Position numbers and translations under genes: made by a program. This document shows, in pieces, positions 52,926 to 60,954 of a stretch of 64,000 bases of DNA (its first letter is position 1; every line of letters begins with the position of its first letter). Source of the stretch: Altererythrobacter sp. Root672 (GTDB lineage Bacteria; Pseudomonadota; Alphaproteobacteria; Sphingomonadales; Sphingomonadaceae). The notes below the pieces were generated by a model. It worked only from the letters and a program-made list of their open reading frames with translations. It made no database searches and was not told the DNA's origin. Location of the stretch: contig NZ_LMHH01000002.1 in the NCBI RefSeq assembly GCF_001427865.1, forward strand, positions 506,675 to 570,674, written 5' to 3'.

Positions 52926-54739
52926 TCTTCCGCTGTTTCCATCTCAGAGGCATCCTTCACCGCGTCGCCCAGCCAATCAGCGAACTGGTTGAGTTTGTGA
53001 CGGCGAACAGGTTCCGCTGACTCGGCCTGCTTCCTCATCAAATCGACCAAAGTCTTTGCCCACGGACGCTCTCCTTCAAGACCTTGGGCAAAGCCCCCGT
53101 GCCCGTACCGCGAAAGCAGGGTCTGATAGATTCGGGATTGAGCGCTTGCAGTTTGCCGCTGCACTGCCGCCAAGAAATCCTCGAGCGGAATTTTTGACAG
53201 TACAGGCCCTTCGATCAATACGGATTGTTCACCGCCTGTCCCAACTAGGCGGCGGCAAAAGAGATCGGGATCGGTATCGATCTCTTGCATAAGTTGATCC
53301 GCGCGAGCCGGTAGCAAATCAGTAGCGGCCAGCTCCCGCTCGCAACGCAGGTAATCATAGATTTCCCGGTAGTGGGTAGTGCCAGTCTCGGTGATCCCAA
53401 GCCCGCCCCACGCGGCATGTCTGATGTCTTCGAAGAATTGGGCGGAGGTTAGCGGTGGTAGCCTACCCGTGTTTCGGAGGGCGTCGATGTAGCCCTTCGC
53501 CTGCGCAACGACCTCGTCCCGGCTTGCCACAATCAACCCTGCGTCGCTGAGCTTTAGCAGCAGTCCAAATACGTGAAGTATCTCGCCTGGCTCGATATAA
53601 TGGAGTTCGTTTAGCTCGGAGGCGAGCCTTTGGATCGCCACGCTGACAGCTTCGTCTTCGCGGTCGAGGCGATGCCAAAGTGTTCGCCAAGAAGGTTCGT
53701 CCTCAACGCTAACAAACCACGAGCTTGCTTCGAGATCGCGCTGAATCAAATTCGCGTCCACGACACCCCGAACAAGGAGCTCCTCTAACAGCTCGTCCGA
53801 CAAGGTTGTGGAATGCAGGTCAACGCCCGCGTAGCGGTCGCAGGCATCCTTGAAAGCTGAAGGTTCCCCGTTACGCATCGACGAGGCGATCCAGCTGCTG
53901 ATGCGATCGCTCAGCTCGGCCTTACCGATGCGGCCGAGCTTAATTTCGAAGGAAAGTGCGAAAAGCAACTGAAGGACATGCAGCATCGCATGCGCGTTCT
54001 CGCGGTGCTTCTCCTCAATCGCGCCGTAGAACCGTTCGTAGTCCCAAATAGTTTGCTTCAACACACGCAGGTTGCTGACATCGCCCTGATCGTAGAGCTC
54101 GACAACATAGTCTGCGACCGTGGTTAGATAGTTACGGGCGTCTCCATCACCGATATTCGCAAGGAAGGCAGCCAGGGCGCTTCGAACTGATGATTTCGCT
54201 TCCAGCGTCTGCCCGATGAGCTTCTCTCGCTTGCTCCTGTAGCCCGGGGTTTTCTCCAGCTCGATTTCATTGGCGACGAGTACAACGCGGCAGCCCGCGT
54301 GTTCAACGAATTGGTTGATGTAGCCGAAGATGGCATCGGACGACATGGATGAACGCTCGACGTCGTCGAAGATGTAAATGGATCCGGTAGTTCGACTGAC
54401 GAAATCTTGCAGTGAAAGTGGGTTCTCGAGGCCGCCGAACTTTAGGCCGGCGTTTACAGCACGGCCCACTACCTTAGCCGCTTTCGAGCCGAGGATCGGA
54501 TGTGTCTCTGCAAAGATTGAGCCGTCGATTTCTCCGGGTGAAGCAACGCCGTACAAGCTCACATAGATGTATGACTTTTCCTCGGGAAACTGCTCGGCCA
54601 AAATATTCTTGATCAAGAACGTCTTGCCGATGCCCCAGGGGCCACGAACCATAACAGCGTATCCTGGCGGCTGCGTGAGCGCGAGGTAATCACGCAAGTA
54701 GCCGCGGATGTGGTTGTTCGGATCTTCAATGTCAGCCAT
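52910..54739 (-). CDS. KAP-family P-loop NTPase
   Basis: A 609-residue AAA-like NTPase. Walker A is GPWGIGKT at residues 33-40, and the Walker B-like SIYIFDDVERSSM follows near 120. The central and C-terminal parts (to 609) are long and helical with no recognised second domain or membrane span. KAP and related P-loop proteins recur in anti-phage systems and on islands. It is cargo, antisense to the replication operon and more AT-rich than the chromosome. ATG 54739 is preferred; 54751 is possible. Confidence 0.85.
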   Translation of the reverse strand: MADIEDPNNHIRGYLRDYLALTQPPGYAVMVRGPWGIGKTFLIKNILAEQFPEEKSYIYVSLYGVASPGEIDGSIFAETHPILGSKAAKVVGRAVNAGLKFGGLENPLSLQDFVSRTTGSIYIFDDVERSSMSSDAIFGYINQFVEHAGCRVVLVANEIELEKTPGYRSKREKLIGQTLEAKSSVRSALAAFLANIGDGDARNYLTTVADYVVELYDQGDVSNLRVLKQTIWDYERFYGAIEEKHRENAHAMLHVLQLLFALSFEIKLGRIGKAELSDRISSWIASSMRNGEPSAFKDACDRYAGVDLHSTTLSDELLEELLVRGVVDANLIQRDLEASSWFVSVEDEPSWRTLWHRLDREDEAVSVAIQRLASELNELHYIEPGEILHVFGLLLKLSDAGLIVASRDEVVAQAKGYIDALRNTGRLPPLTSAQFFEDIRHAAWGGLGITETGTTHYREIYDYLRCERELAATDLLPARADQLMQEIDTDPDLFCRRLVGTGGEQSVLIEGPVLSKIPLEDFLAAVQRQTASAQSRIYQTLLSRYGHGGFAQGLEGERPWAKTLVDLMRKQAESAEPVRRHKLNQFADWLGDAVKDASEMETAEDQDRG

Positions 54740-54898
54740 CGCTGCCCTCAAGTGTTGGATATCGCATCAGTCGTAGGCTGCTGCCATCGAGATAAGGATT
54801 ATCAGACTGCTTTCGTCATGGAGCACCAACTAGAGCTTCATCTCGACTACGCGGCGTGAGGCCGTTACAAGATAATTGGGGGCGATTGGGGGGTAACA

Positions 54899-55300
54899 AT
54901 GAAAAAGCTGACTTTGTGCTGCATGGCCTTAGCGCTTGCGCTTCCGGCGCAGGCCCAGAATATCGATCCAGCACCACCCGCGCCAGTTCCGACATATGCG
55001 CAGCTGATCACAATGGACGTACCGGTCACAGCTGGCGATATCACCGATCGACCCTACCGTGTAGTTGGTGAAATCACTGCAGAGGTGCGCCGCGCAACTG
55101 TGTTCAGCAAGAACGCGTCCGAGGCGAAGGTCTACCGCGAGCTGTGGGAACGTGCCGAAAAGCTGGGAGCTGATGCCGTAGTGAATGCGAGTTACGGCGA
55201 CGCCCGAGTGGTTGCACTTAGCTGGGGCTCGCGCCGTGCGACTGGTCAGGCGATCAAGTTCCTTACCGATGCGGAGATCGTCGCAAGGGGCACTCAGTGA
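54899..55300 (+). CDS. Exported YbjQ-like small protein
   Basis: A 133-residue precursor with a signal peptide (MKKLTLCCMALALALPAQAQ). The mature domain (YRVVGEITAEVRRATVFS, then WERAEKLGADAVVNASYGDA) resembles the UPF0145/YbjQ heavy-metal-binding fold, which forms ring-shaped oligomers. A metal role is not shown. It overlaps the next gene by 1 nt (TGATG). Confidence 0.75.
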   Translation: MKKLTLCCMALALALPAQAQNIDPAPPAPVPTYAQLITMDVPVTAGDITDRPYRVVGEITAEVRRATVFSKNASEAKVYRELWERAEKLGADAVVNASYGDARVVALSWGSRRATGQAIKFLTDAEIVARGTQ

Positions 55301-55554
55301 TGGACATCCTGGAGCACATGGACGCGCTGTTCGAAAGCGCCGTTGAACAGGGGCAGAAACCCGAAAACTGGCTCATCCGCGAACAGGATTGGCTTGCTAT
55401 CGGTGAACGCTACAACGCCAATACCCTGCCTGATCCGAGCTTGGTGACGCCCCGAACCTACCGCGGTGTGCCAGTCCAATTCACGAATCTCAGAGAAGCG
55501 GAGATCGTTGGCATCGACGTGGCGCTGGCCGACCCGGTCATCGCGACAAAGTAA
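55300..55554 (+). CDS. Small acidic hypothetical protein
   Basis: An 84-residue acidic protein (ILEHMDALFESAVEQGQKPE onward) without signal peptide, coupled to the YbjQ-like gene. No domain recognised. A GTG one codon before the ATG is an alternative start. Confidence 0.65.
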   Translation: MDILEHMDALFESAVEQGQKPENWLIREQDWLAIGERYNANTLPDPSLVTPRTYRGVPVQFTNLREAEIVGIDVALADPVIATK

Positions 55555-55847
55555 CTCGACCAACCTCCGTCCGAAGAGAACCCCGGTCAGTGCGTGATTG
55601 CGTGCCATGCTTTTCGCGTCCGATCGATCCAGGTTAAGGTCTCTGGTTTCTCATGGGCTAAGACAGGATCGGGCGCGTCGTGCCTGTTGGAGCGACAACG
55701 CGGCGCGCCTACTGCCACGTGGCCGTCTACTGCGGATCGATCGCATTGATCGAGGTTAAGGCCCGCTCGCCTACACACATTATATTCGGACTGGGCGCGC
55801 CGCAGCCTGACCCGACTCGCCTGGCGCGCCCACCAGCCTGATCACCT
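55555..55847. other. Gene-free stretch with imperfect direct repeats
   Basis: No gene is supported. Two imperfect direct copies of GATCNAGGTTAAGG occur near 55627 and 55749, and there are GC-rich GGCGCGCC-type patches near 55790-55825. It may be decayed sequence; I see no RNA gene. Confidence 0.4.
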
Positions 55848-56114
55848 TCAATCTTCGGGCTGCTCCCACGCAACGATCCACTTCGGTTTCTGAGGCCTCG
55901 CCAGTGGCTCCGCCGTGATGCGGGCTTTCCGCTCCCCGCACTCTCCGCAGCGCATTCTTCGCTCGATGCCAGTGATGTCCTTCTTCCCTCGAACTTCCAT
56001 CGAGAGCACCGCAGGGTCGGCAATGACGACGTGCTTGCAGGACTGGCACTCCACACGGAGGTGGAAGCCCTTGCGGGCAAAGTCGCTGAGCGAATCGAGG
56101 CGGTGTCGAACCAT
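55848..56114 (-). CDS. Small zinc-ribbon hypothetical protein
   Basis: An 88-residue protein with two CxxC knuckles (ECQSCKHVV and RCGECGERK) that should hold one zinc. It starts MVRHRLDSLSDFARKGFHLR, as in a small alphaproteobacterial family of unknown function. It is probably nucleic-acid- or protein-binding. Confidence 0.75.
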   Translation of the reverse strand: MVRHRLDSLSDFARKGFHLRVECQSCKHVVIADPAVLSMEVRGKKDITGIERRMRCGECGERKARITAEPLARPQKPKWIVAWEQPED

Positions 56115-56295
56115 CCACCCAAGTGGAACAGATGCAGAACACCCGCAAGCATCGCTCTGTTACGATCAGGCGCCTGACACTGTCTTATCGGGGCCAGACG
56201 AAACGAACTTGCAGGAGGCTCAAGTCTACCGCATCCTTGAGATTGGGGGGAATCATGCGTGCAGTTCGAGATAGCTAACGCGCGGCACGCAGCCA

Positions 56296-56973
56296 TTGAT
56301 TGGTCCTGGCGGGATCAGATGGCGTGACGGCTCACTACAATCGGCAGAGCGTGAGCGACTTGCGCGCAGGGTTACCATTGCGTCCCTTCAACCCCTTGTT
56401 TACCTCGGCTGGTATACAAATATGTTGACATGGACCGACCTCGAAGCCCTAGTACAGGACGGCCACCTCATACTTTGGGATCCGCGCAAACATGGGAAGG
56501 TACTACCAAACGGAAGAGCGCTCTATATGGTCCCAGCGGTCTTCGATGCGATACTCAATGGCCCTTGGCCCGGCACAATGCCGGGTGACCGCCTCTCACT
56601 CGCCCGCGAACGTAAAATGGCCATGCGCCAAGTACTTGAGCGTTATGTGATTGGTGGGCACCTAAACCTTGAGAGAGATATTGCTGAGCTCGGATCAAAG
56701 ATCCTCCGTCCGGAGCACCGTGGATTTTGGCAGTTCCGGTCTCAGGGTCCTTGGGTCGAGACCAGGCTTTTCGGTTTCTTCGCTCGGCCTGGGGCATTTG
56801 TCGCCACTGACTTTGCGGCACGTGACGCCGTTGGAGACTATCGGGTTCGCTACAGCAGTTCCTCGGCGACATGGGCGGCATTGGCTGGGAGCATTCCATT
56901 CATGATGGGCCCATATCCAGTCGAGACGCCGGAACATTTACAGAGTTACCTCGATAGGGACGACGATGCATAA
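56296..56973 (+). CDS. Possible RelE/HigB-like toxin-type protein in an HTH cassette
   Basis: A ~225-residue protein; the start is uncertain (TTG 56296, or ATG 56421, which would give ~184 residues). The N-terminal part has MLTWTDLEALVQDGHLIL. The C-terminal half contains PEHRGFWQFRSQGP and ETRLFGFFARPGAFVAT, a strand pattern like RelE/HigB-type toxins, which often show LFGFF and a basic residue cluster. Its end overlaps an HTH gene by 8 nt, the order seen in higBA modules. This is a guess from pattern and context. Confidence 0.6.
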   Translation: MIGPGGIRWRDGSLQSAERERLARRVTIASLQPLVYLGWYTNMLTWTDLEALVQDGHLILWDPRKHGKVLPNGRALYMVPAVFDAILNGPWPGTMPGDRLSLARERKMAMRQVLERYVIGGHLNLERDIAELGSKILRPEHRGFWQFRSQGPWVETRLFGFFARPGAFVATDFAARDAVGDYRVRYSSSSATWAALAGSIPFMMGPYPVETPEHLQSYLDRDDDA

Positions 56974-57451
56974 AGATGAAATAGTCATTGCAGAGTTGCC
57001 GCCGCTCGATGACGACGAGCGCGACGACGCGTGCTACCGCGGACGCGACAGAGCATGGGCTACGCTTGTCCGTCTATTTGACCAGTACAACCGCGAGCAA
57101 GGCCTCACGTATGAGGCTCTGGGAAAACGTATCAGGCGGTCACGCTCTCAAGTACAACGCTGGCTTAGCTCATCCTTCAACATGAATTTGAAATCGCTAG
57201 GTCTGTTAGCGGAAGGCCTGGACGCCGAACTAATCATCGAAGTTCGAGCGCGAGTACACGATGAAGATCGGGGCAACTACTGTCACCCTCAAGAGGCGGC
57301 GCGAGCGCTAGTAGCTCAACGCATATTTGCGACTGCCGCCACAAGTGCGTCCACAACGTTAGTTCATCTTGAGGTGGATCACGGCACTGTCTCAACACCG
57401 ACCTCAATTAAGGTTCGGGACATGCAGGTACACGCTCATGCCGATGCTTAA
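56966..57451 (+). CDS. HTH (XRE-like) DNA-binding protein
   Basis: A 161-residue protein with an acidic N-terminus (ELPPLDDDERDDACYRG) and a Cro/C1-type HTH at about 50-75 (YEALGKRIRRSRSQVQRW). A C-terminal part of ~80 residues may mediate dimerisation or partner binding. It could be the antitoxin/repressor of the upstream gene. It overlaps its neighbours by 8 and 14 nt. More AT-rich than the core genes. Confidence 0.75.
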   Translation: MHKDEIVIAELPPLDDDERDDACYRGRDRAWATLVRLFDQYNREQGLTYEALGKRIRRSRSQVQRWLSSSFNMNLKSLGLLAEGLDAELIIEVRARVHDEDRGNYCHPQEAARALVAQRIFATAATSASTTLVHLEVDHGTVSTPTSIKVRDMQVHAHADA

Positions 57452-57851
57452 GCGTCCGAAGGTCAGTAACGTCATCTTGTGCGACGACATACGCACTGAG
57501 AATAACAATAAACTGATCTTGATCGGCGTTTACACCGCAGACGTTCTTACACAGAATTTCCCGGTGAATATGAAGCTGGCCACGTACTTCACTGTTGAGG
57601 GAGCGCCTATCGGACAGCATGAGTTTGAAGTCCGCTTAATCTCAACGGGGAGCACGAGCGGTATTTCGGGTACCGTCGAGGTGGGAAATCCTAACGATCC
57701 TATAATCGTCATTACGCCACCGGTACCGGTCGTTTTCCAAAAGGCGGGAAAACTCAAAGTCGATTTTCGAATAGCCGAAAGCGGTTGGCTCAAAGTCATG
57801 ACAAAAGAAGTTCGCGCGGGCGTCCTCCCACGACCGGAAGCTCTGCCCTAA
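57438..57851 (+). CDS. DUF6941 family protein
   Basis: A 137-residue beta-rich protein beginning KRPKVSNVILCDDIRTENN and NKLILIGVYTADVLTQNFPV, which fits DUF6941. The function is unknown. It starts inside the HTH gene (14-nt overlap) and ends 6 bp before the broken edge of the SRAP remnant, so it marks the right end of a transferred cassette. A second ATG lies at 57444. Confidence 0.75.
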   Translation: MPMLKRPKVSNVILCDDIRTENNNKLILIGVYTADVLTQNFPVNMKLATYFTVEGAPIGQHEFEVRLISTGSTSGISGTVEVGNPNDPIIVITPPVPVVFQKAGKLKVDFRIAESGWLKVMTKEVRAGVLPRPEALP

Positions 57852-57857
57852 CAAGGA

Positions 57858-57962
57858 TCCAGGATAGATCTCGGCTGGCGCATTGCTCGCGCCCAACTCG
57901 ACGGCGTTGAAGAGGTTCGCCACCTCGGCCGTCGTCTTGGTCATGCGGTAGAGGTTGCACAT
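57858..57962 (-). pseudogene. SRAP (YedK/HMCES) N-terminal remnant
   Basis: The first 35 codons of a SOS-response-associated peptidase gene: MCNLYRMTKTTAEVANLF, then APAEIYPG, with the catalytic Cys2 that crosslinks to abasic DNA intact. After residue 35 the frame runs into unrelated sequence. A full protein is about 200-240 residues, so some 85% is missing. The breakpoint is 6 bp from the DUF6941 stop. Confidence 0.85.
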
Positions 57963-57979
57963 GACGTGTCAACTGGCCC

Positions 57980-58013
57980 GAAAGCGGCCCGTCTGCAAAC
58001 GACCCATTGCGGA
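57980..58013 (+). repeat. Intergenic repeat family, partial copy a
   Basis: Contains GAAAGCGG and CTGCAAACGACCCATTGCGG, the right half of the composite element seen complete at 59574-59669 and 60226-60319. It lies between the SRAP remnant and the Tiki-DUF6624 gene. Confidence 0.8.
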
Positions 58014-58056
58014 CCTTACAGGTTTCGTGCTCTCTGCTGTCGGGGAGGTAGGCATT

Positions 58057-59538
58057 ATGGGCCTGTTCTTCGCGTTATCGCCGCTGGTATTGGCCGTCGG
58101 AACACCTGCATCCATGCCTTGCGCGCCAATTCCTGGCTGGGAACAAGTAGTCGCCAAGCAGGAAGTCCGTTGGATCGTGATTGGCGAGATTCATGGCACA
58201 AATGAGATACCGGCGGCGTTCGTTGATGCTGTGTGCTTGACATCAATCACGCGCCCTTTGGTTGTGGCGTTGGAACAGTCGTCATCAGATCAGGTCGCTA
58301 TCGACGAATTTATTCGATCCGACGGTAGCGCCGAGGCGACCCAGCGATTTCGCAGCGCGGCGATGTGGAACATGCCGATTAAAGACGGTCGCTCGAGCGA
58401 GGCCTATTTTCGCCTGTTCAGGACGCTTCGACAAATGAGTAGCGAGGGTCGAATTATTTCAGTGGTCGCGTTCCAGCCCTCTGCCTTCTCTGAGCGACCA
58501 ACCCCAGCGAAATACGAAGAGGCAATGGCCGAACTATTGAAAGGCGCTGCCGCTGGCGATGCGACGGTGATCGCGCTCGTGGGCAATCTTCACGCGATGT
58601 TGGACGAAACTCCCTGGGAACCGAAGTATCTCGCCATGGCCGCTCATCTACCGCGAGAGGCGACTGTGACCCTTAATACGGTGTCCGACGGCGGCGAAAC
58701 TTGGACCTGCCAGGGACAGCCGATCAAATGCGGCCCCTATCTCACTGCGCCGAACGGCATCACTCGTTCGCGGCGCGTCGAACTCGGATCCGATGACTCC
58801 AGCTATTCGGGAGTCTTCTATCTTGGAACTTCCACAACGGCGTCTTCGGCAGAGATTAGCCCGCCACCGGCCCTCATCGCGGAGCCGGCTTCAGAAACTG
58901 ATGACCCTGAACAGACGCGGATCACCGCCATCGTCAGGCCGGTCGCCGAAGCCATCGCCGCAGAACAGGCGAGGCAGAGCCACCTGCCGCCGCCTGCCTC
59001 GATACGCGAGCAACTCGAACGTATGGGGCGGCTCGATCAGGTGGGGCGGCATGCAATAGTGAAAATCGACTTTGGGCGGCTATCGATCGAGGACAGGCGC
59101 AGGGTGAATGCCGCTATCGGGGACGCGATCGAGCCGATTGATCAAGCGAATGTCGAAGCGCTGCTCGAGATTATGCCCGAAGAAGGTTGGTTTACGATCA
59201 GCGAGTTTGGCCCGGAGGCGTCTGAAGCCGCATTTCACATCGTGCAGCACAGTGACTTAGCCTTGAGGAAGAGAGTGCTGCCGAGGCTCGAGCCGCTCGC
59301 GAAGAGCGGCGATATTGATGGCAGTGACTACGCGTCCATGTTCGATAGGGTTGCCATAGGCGAAGGTCGCCCTCAGCGGTATGGAACGCAGTTTCGCTGT
59401 CGTGATGGAAGGCAGGAAAGCTACCCGATTGAAGACATCGGACAAGCAGAAGAGCTGCGCCGATCGCTGAACTTTCAACAGAGCTTGGCGGAGTCCCTGG
59501 CAATGCAGGTGGGAAGACCTTGCGGCGGCGGCAACTGA
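58057..59538 (+). CDS. Tiki/ChaN-like domain fused to DUF6624, exported
   Basis: A 493-residue protein with a signal peptide (LFFALSPLVLAVGTPASM). Residues ~20-230 resemble the ChaN/EreA/Tiki fold, with VIGEIHGTNEIPAAFVDAVC (Glu and His of the active site), VVALEQSS and VALVGNLHAML. Residues ~330-480 match DUF6624, with IREQLERMGRLDQVGRHAI, AFHIVQHSD and the hallmark EGRPQRYGTQF. A linker of about 60 residues joins them. GGGGAGG precedes ATG 58057. The function is unknown; an erythromycin-esterase-like or haem-related first domain is possible. Confidence 0.8.
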   Translation: MGLFFALSPLVLAVGTPASMPCAPIPGWEQVVAKQEVRWIVIGEIHGTNEIPAAFVDAVCLTSITRPLVVALEQSSSDQVAIDEFIRSDGSAEATQRFRSAAMWNMPIKDGRSSEAYFRLFRTLRQMSSEGRIISVVAFQPSAFSERPTPAKYEEAMAELLKGAAAGDATVIALVGNLHAMLDETPWEPKYLAMAAHLPREATVTLNTVSDGGETWTCQGQPIKCGPYLTAPNGITRSRRVELGSDDSSYSGVFYLGTSTTASSAEISPPPALIAEPASETDDPEQTRITAIVRPVAEAIAAEQARQSHLPPPASIREQLERMGRLDQVGRHAIVKIDFGRLSIEDRRRVNAAIGDAIEPIDQANVEALLEIMPEEGWFTISEFGPEASEAAFHIVQHSDLALRKRVLPRLEPLAKSGDIDGSDYASMFDRVAIGEGRPQRYGTQFRCRDGRQESYPIEDIGQAEELRRSLNFQQSLAESLAMQVGRPCGGGN

Positions 59539-59573
59539 GCAATCATCGATTTTGGCCAAGCCCAAAAATTGAA

Positions 59574-59669
59574 GGTCCGCTTGCCACCCATCCTGGTCAT
59601 TCGGACCGGCAAAAGCGCAAATCGACATTCCCTCCAAAGCGGACAGGCCGCAAACGACCCATTGCGGTC
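59574..59669 (+). repeat. Intergenic repeat family, complete copy b
   Basis: A composite element: GGTCCGCTTGCCACCCATCC, then a ~40-bp variable part, CCTCCAAAGCGGAC and GCAAACGACCCATTGCGGTC. Same order and orientation as copy c. Confidence 0.85.
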
Positions 59670-59690
59670 GTTGTGTCTCACGGGCATCTG

Positions 59691-59804
59691 ATGTGGATGC
59701 TTCGAGTGCACGGCCATGCTGCGTCTATAAATGTTCGCAAGGTCCGGTGGCTCTGCGCCGAGCTTGGCCTGCAGTATCAGTTGATCGAGCGGGGGGCTTG
59801 CTGA
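59691..59804 (+). pseudogene. Glutathione S-transferase N-terminal fragment
   Basis: A 37-codon frame, MLRVHGHAASINVRKVRW and LCAELGLQYQLIERG, matching the first strand and helix of GST proteins (the thioredoxin-like start with the SINV-type active-site region). It stops after 37 codons where a full gene would run ~200, and the GNAT gene starts on the next base. It lies directly after repeat b. Confidence 0.65.
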
Positions 59805-60212
59805 GTGAGTATTTCCTACCAAGTTGAAACGATCACCGCTCATCAGTTTGTCGACATACTCGCCCGCTCGGGGCTTGGTGCAAGACGGCCCGTTGAAGAT
59901 TTGCCCCGTCTGCAGAGAATGCTGGACGGTGCTGACCTGGTCATCACGGCAAGGGAGTCAGCAACAGGCAAGATCGTCGGAGTGGCAAGGTCGCTCACCG
60001 ACTGGTCCTACGCTTGCTACCTCGCGGACCTGGCGGTCGACGTCTCTTATCAGCGAAAGGGCATCGGGGCGAAAATGATCGAGTTGACCCGCGAGCACGC
60101 TGGAGATGAGAGCTTCTGCCTGCTCATCTCCGCGCCGGAAGCCGTCGACTTCTACCGAGCAATTGGCATGCCGCCGGCCGACAGGGCATTTATGTATCCG
60201 CGTCTGAAATGA
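59805..60212 (+). CDS. GNAT family N-acetyltransferase
   Basis: A 135-residue acetyltransferase. The core is visible: LADLAVDVSYQRKGIGAKMI with the acetyl-CoA pyrophosphate loop QRKGIG, and SAPEAVDFYRAIGM near the end. The GTG start follows the GST fragment stop directly. The substrate is unknown. Repeat c starts 14 bp after its stop. Confidence 0.88.
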   Translation: MSISYQVETITAHQFVDILARSGLGARRPVEDLPRLQRMLDGADLVITARESATGKIVGVARSLTDWSYACYLADLAVDVSYQRKGIGAKMIELTREHAGDESFCLLISAPEAVDFYRAIGMPPADRAFMYPRLK

Positions 60213-60225
60213 AGGCCACGAATCG

Positions 60226-60319
60226 CCGCTTTCCACCCATGTCGGTCATTCCGACCGGGCTGAGGACAAATCGGCGCTCGCTCCAAAGCAGCCAATCTGC
60301 AAACGACCCATTGCGGTCA
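60226..60319 (+). repeat. Intergenic repeat family, complete copy c
   Basis: CCGCTTTCCACCCATGTCGG, then CATTCCGACCGG, CTCCAAAGCAG and CTGCAAACGACCCATTGCGG in the same order as copy b. It lies between the GNAT gene and the sigma factor gene. Confidence 0.85.
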
Positions 60320-60444
60320 CCGGAGCTATTCCAGATCCCCTAAGCAGTTGTTGACATCAGTCGCCCGTCACTCGTGGTCACCCTACTTTTTGCCACTGCG
60401 TAAGAAACGCGCCCCTGCCTGCTACTAAGGGAATGAGGTGGGGA

Positions 60445-60954
60445 ATGTTGAACAGCGAACGAAACCAGATTTTCGAGGAGTGGGTCGAAAGACACCAAGC
60501 TACCCTGTTAAAGGTGGCGCGGGTCTATGGATCAACTCACTCTGACCGCGAGGATCTCTTTCAAGAGATCGCTCTACAGGTGTGGCATTCGGTTGATGCC
60601 TTCCGGGGAGATAGCGCCCCCTCCACGTGGATCTATCGCGTCGCACTCAACACGGCCCTCACATGGACCAGGACGCAGGCAAAGCACGAACGCGGCAGAC
60701 AAGACTTCGAGGAGACGGCGACCTCGCTGATTGCACCGGCCAGCGGGGATCCGCGTCTCGACTGGATTTACGGGCGAATCGCTGAGCTCGATGAGGTCAA
60801 TCGCTCGCTCGCCCTGCTGATGCTGGATGGATTCAGCTACCGCGAAATGTCCGACATCCTGGGCCTTAGCGAAAACAACGTCGGGGTGAAAATCAACCGC
60901 ATCAAGGCGGCGTTTGCTGCCCGGCTCGCAAAGGAGGAGTCCGATGAACTTTGA
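60445..60954 (+). CDS. ECF-type RNA polymerase sigma factor
   Basis: A 169-residue sigma-70-family factor with only regions 2 and 4. Region 2 has DREDLFQEIALQVWHSV and TWIYRVALNTAL; region 4 has a C-terminal HTH, LLMLDGFSYREMSDILGLSE. ATG 60445 has a good GAGGTGGGG site. It overlaps the next gene by 11 nt, suggesting that gene is its membrane partner. The target stress is unknown. Confidence 0.92.
   Translation: MLNSERNQIFEEWVERHQATLLKVARVYGSTHSDREDLFQEIALQVWHSVDAFRGDSAPSTWIYRVALNTALTWTRTQAKHERGRQDFEETATSLIAPASGDPRLDWIYGRIAELDEVNRSLALLMLDGFSYREMSDILGLSENNVGVKINRIKAAFAARLAKEESDEL

Noticed and set aside
55660..55668. Possible right attachment site (GACAGGATC).
   Set aside because: Only 9 nt match attL and the acceptor/CCA part is absent; most likely chance.
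55587..55778. 63-codon frame on the minus strand in the gap before the zinc-ribbon gene.
   Set aside because: Lies over the imperfect direct repeats, has no codon bias or recognisable domain.
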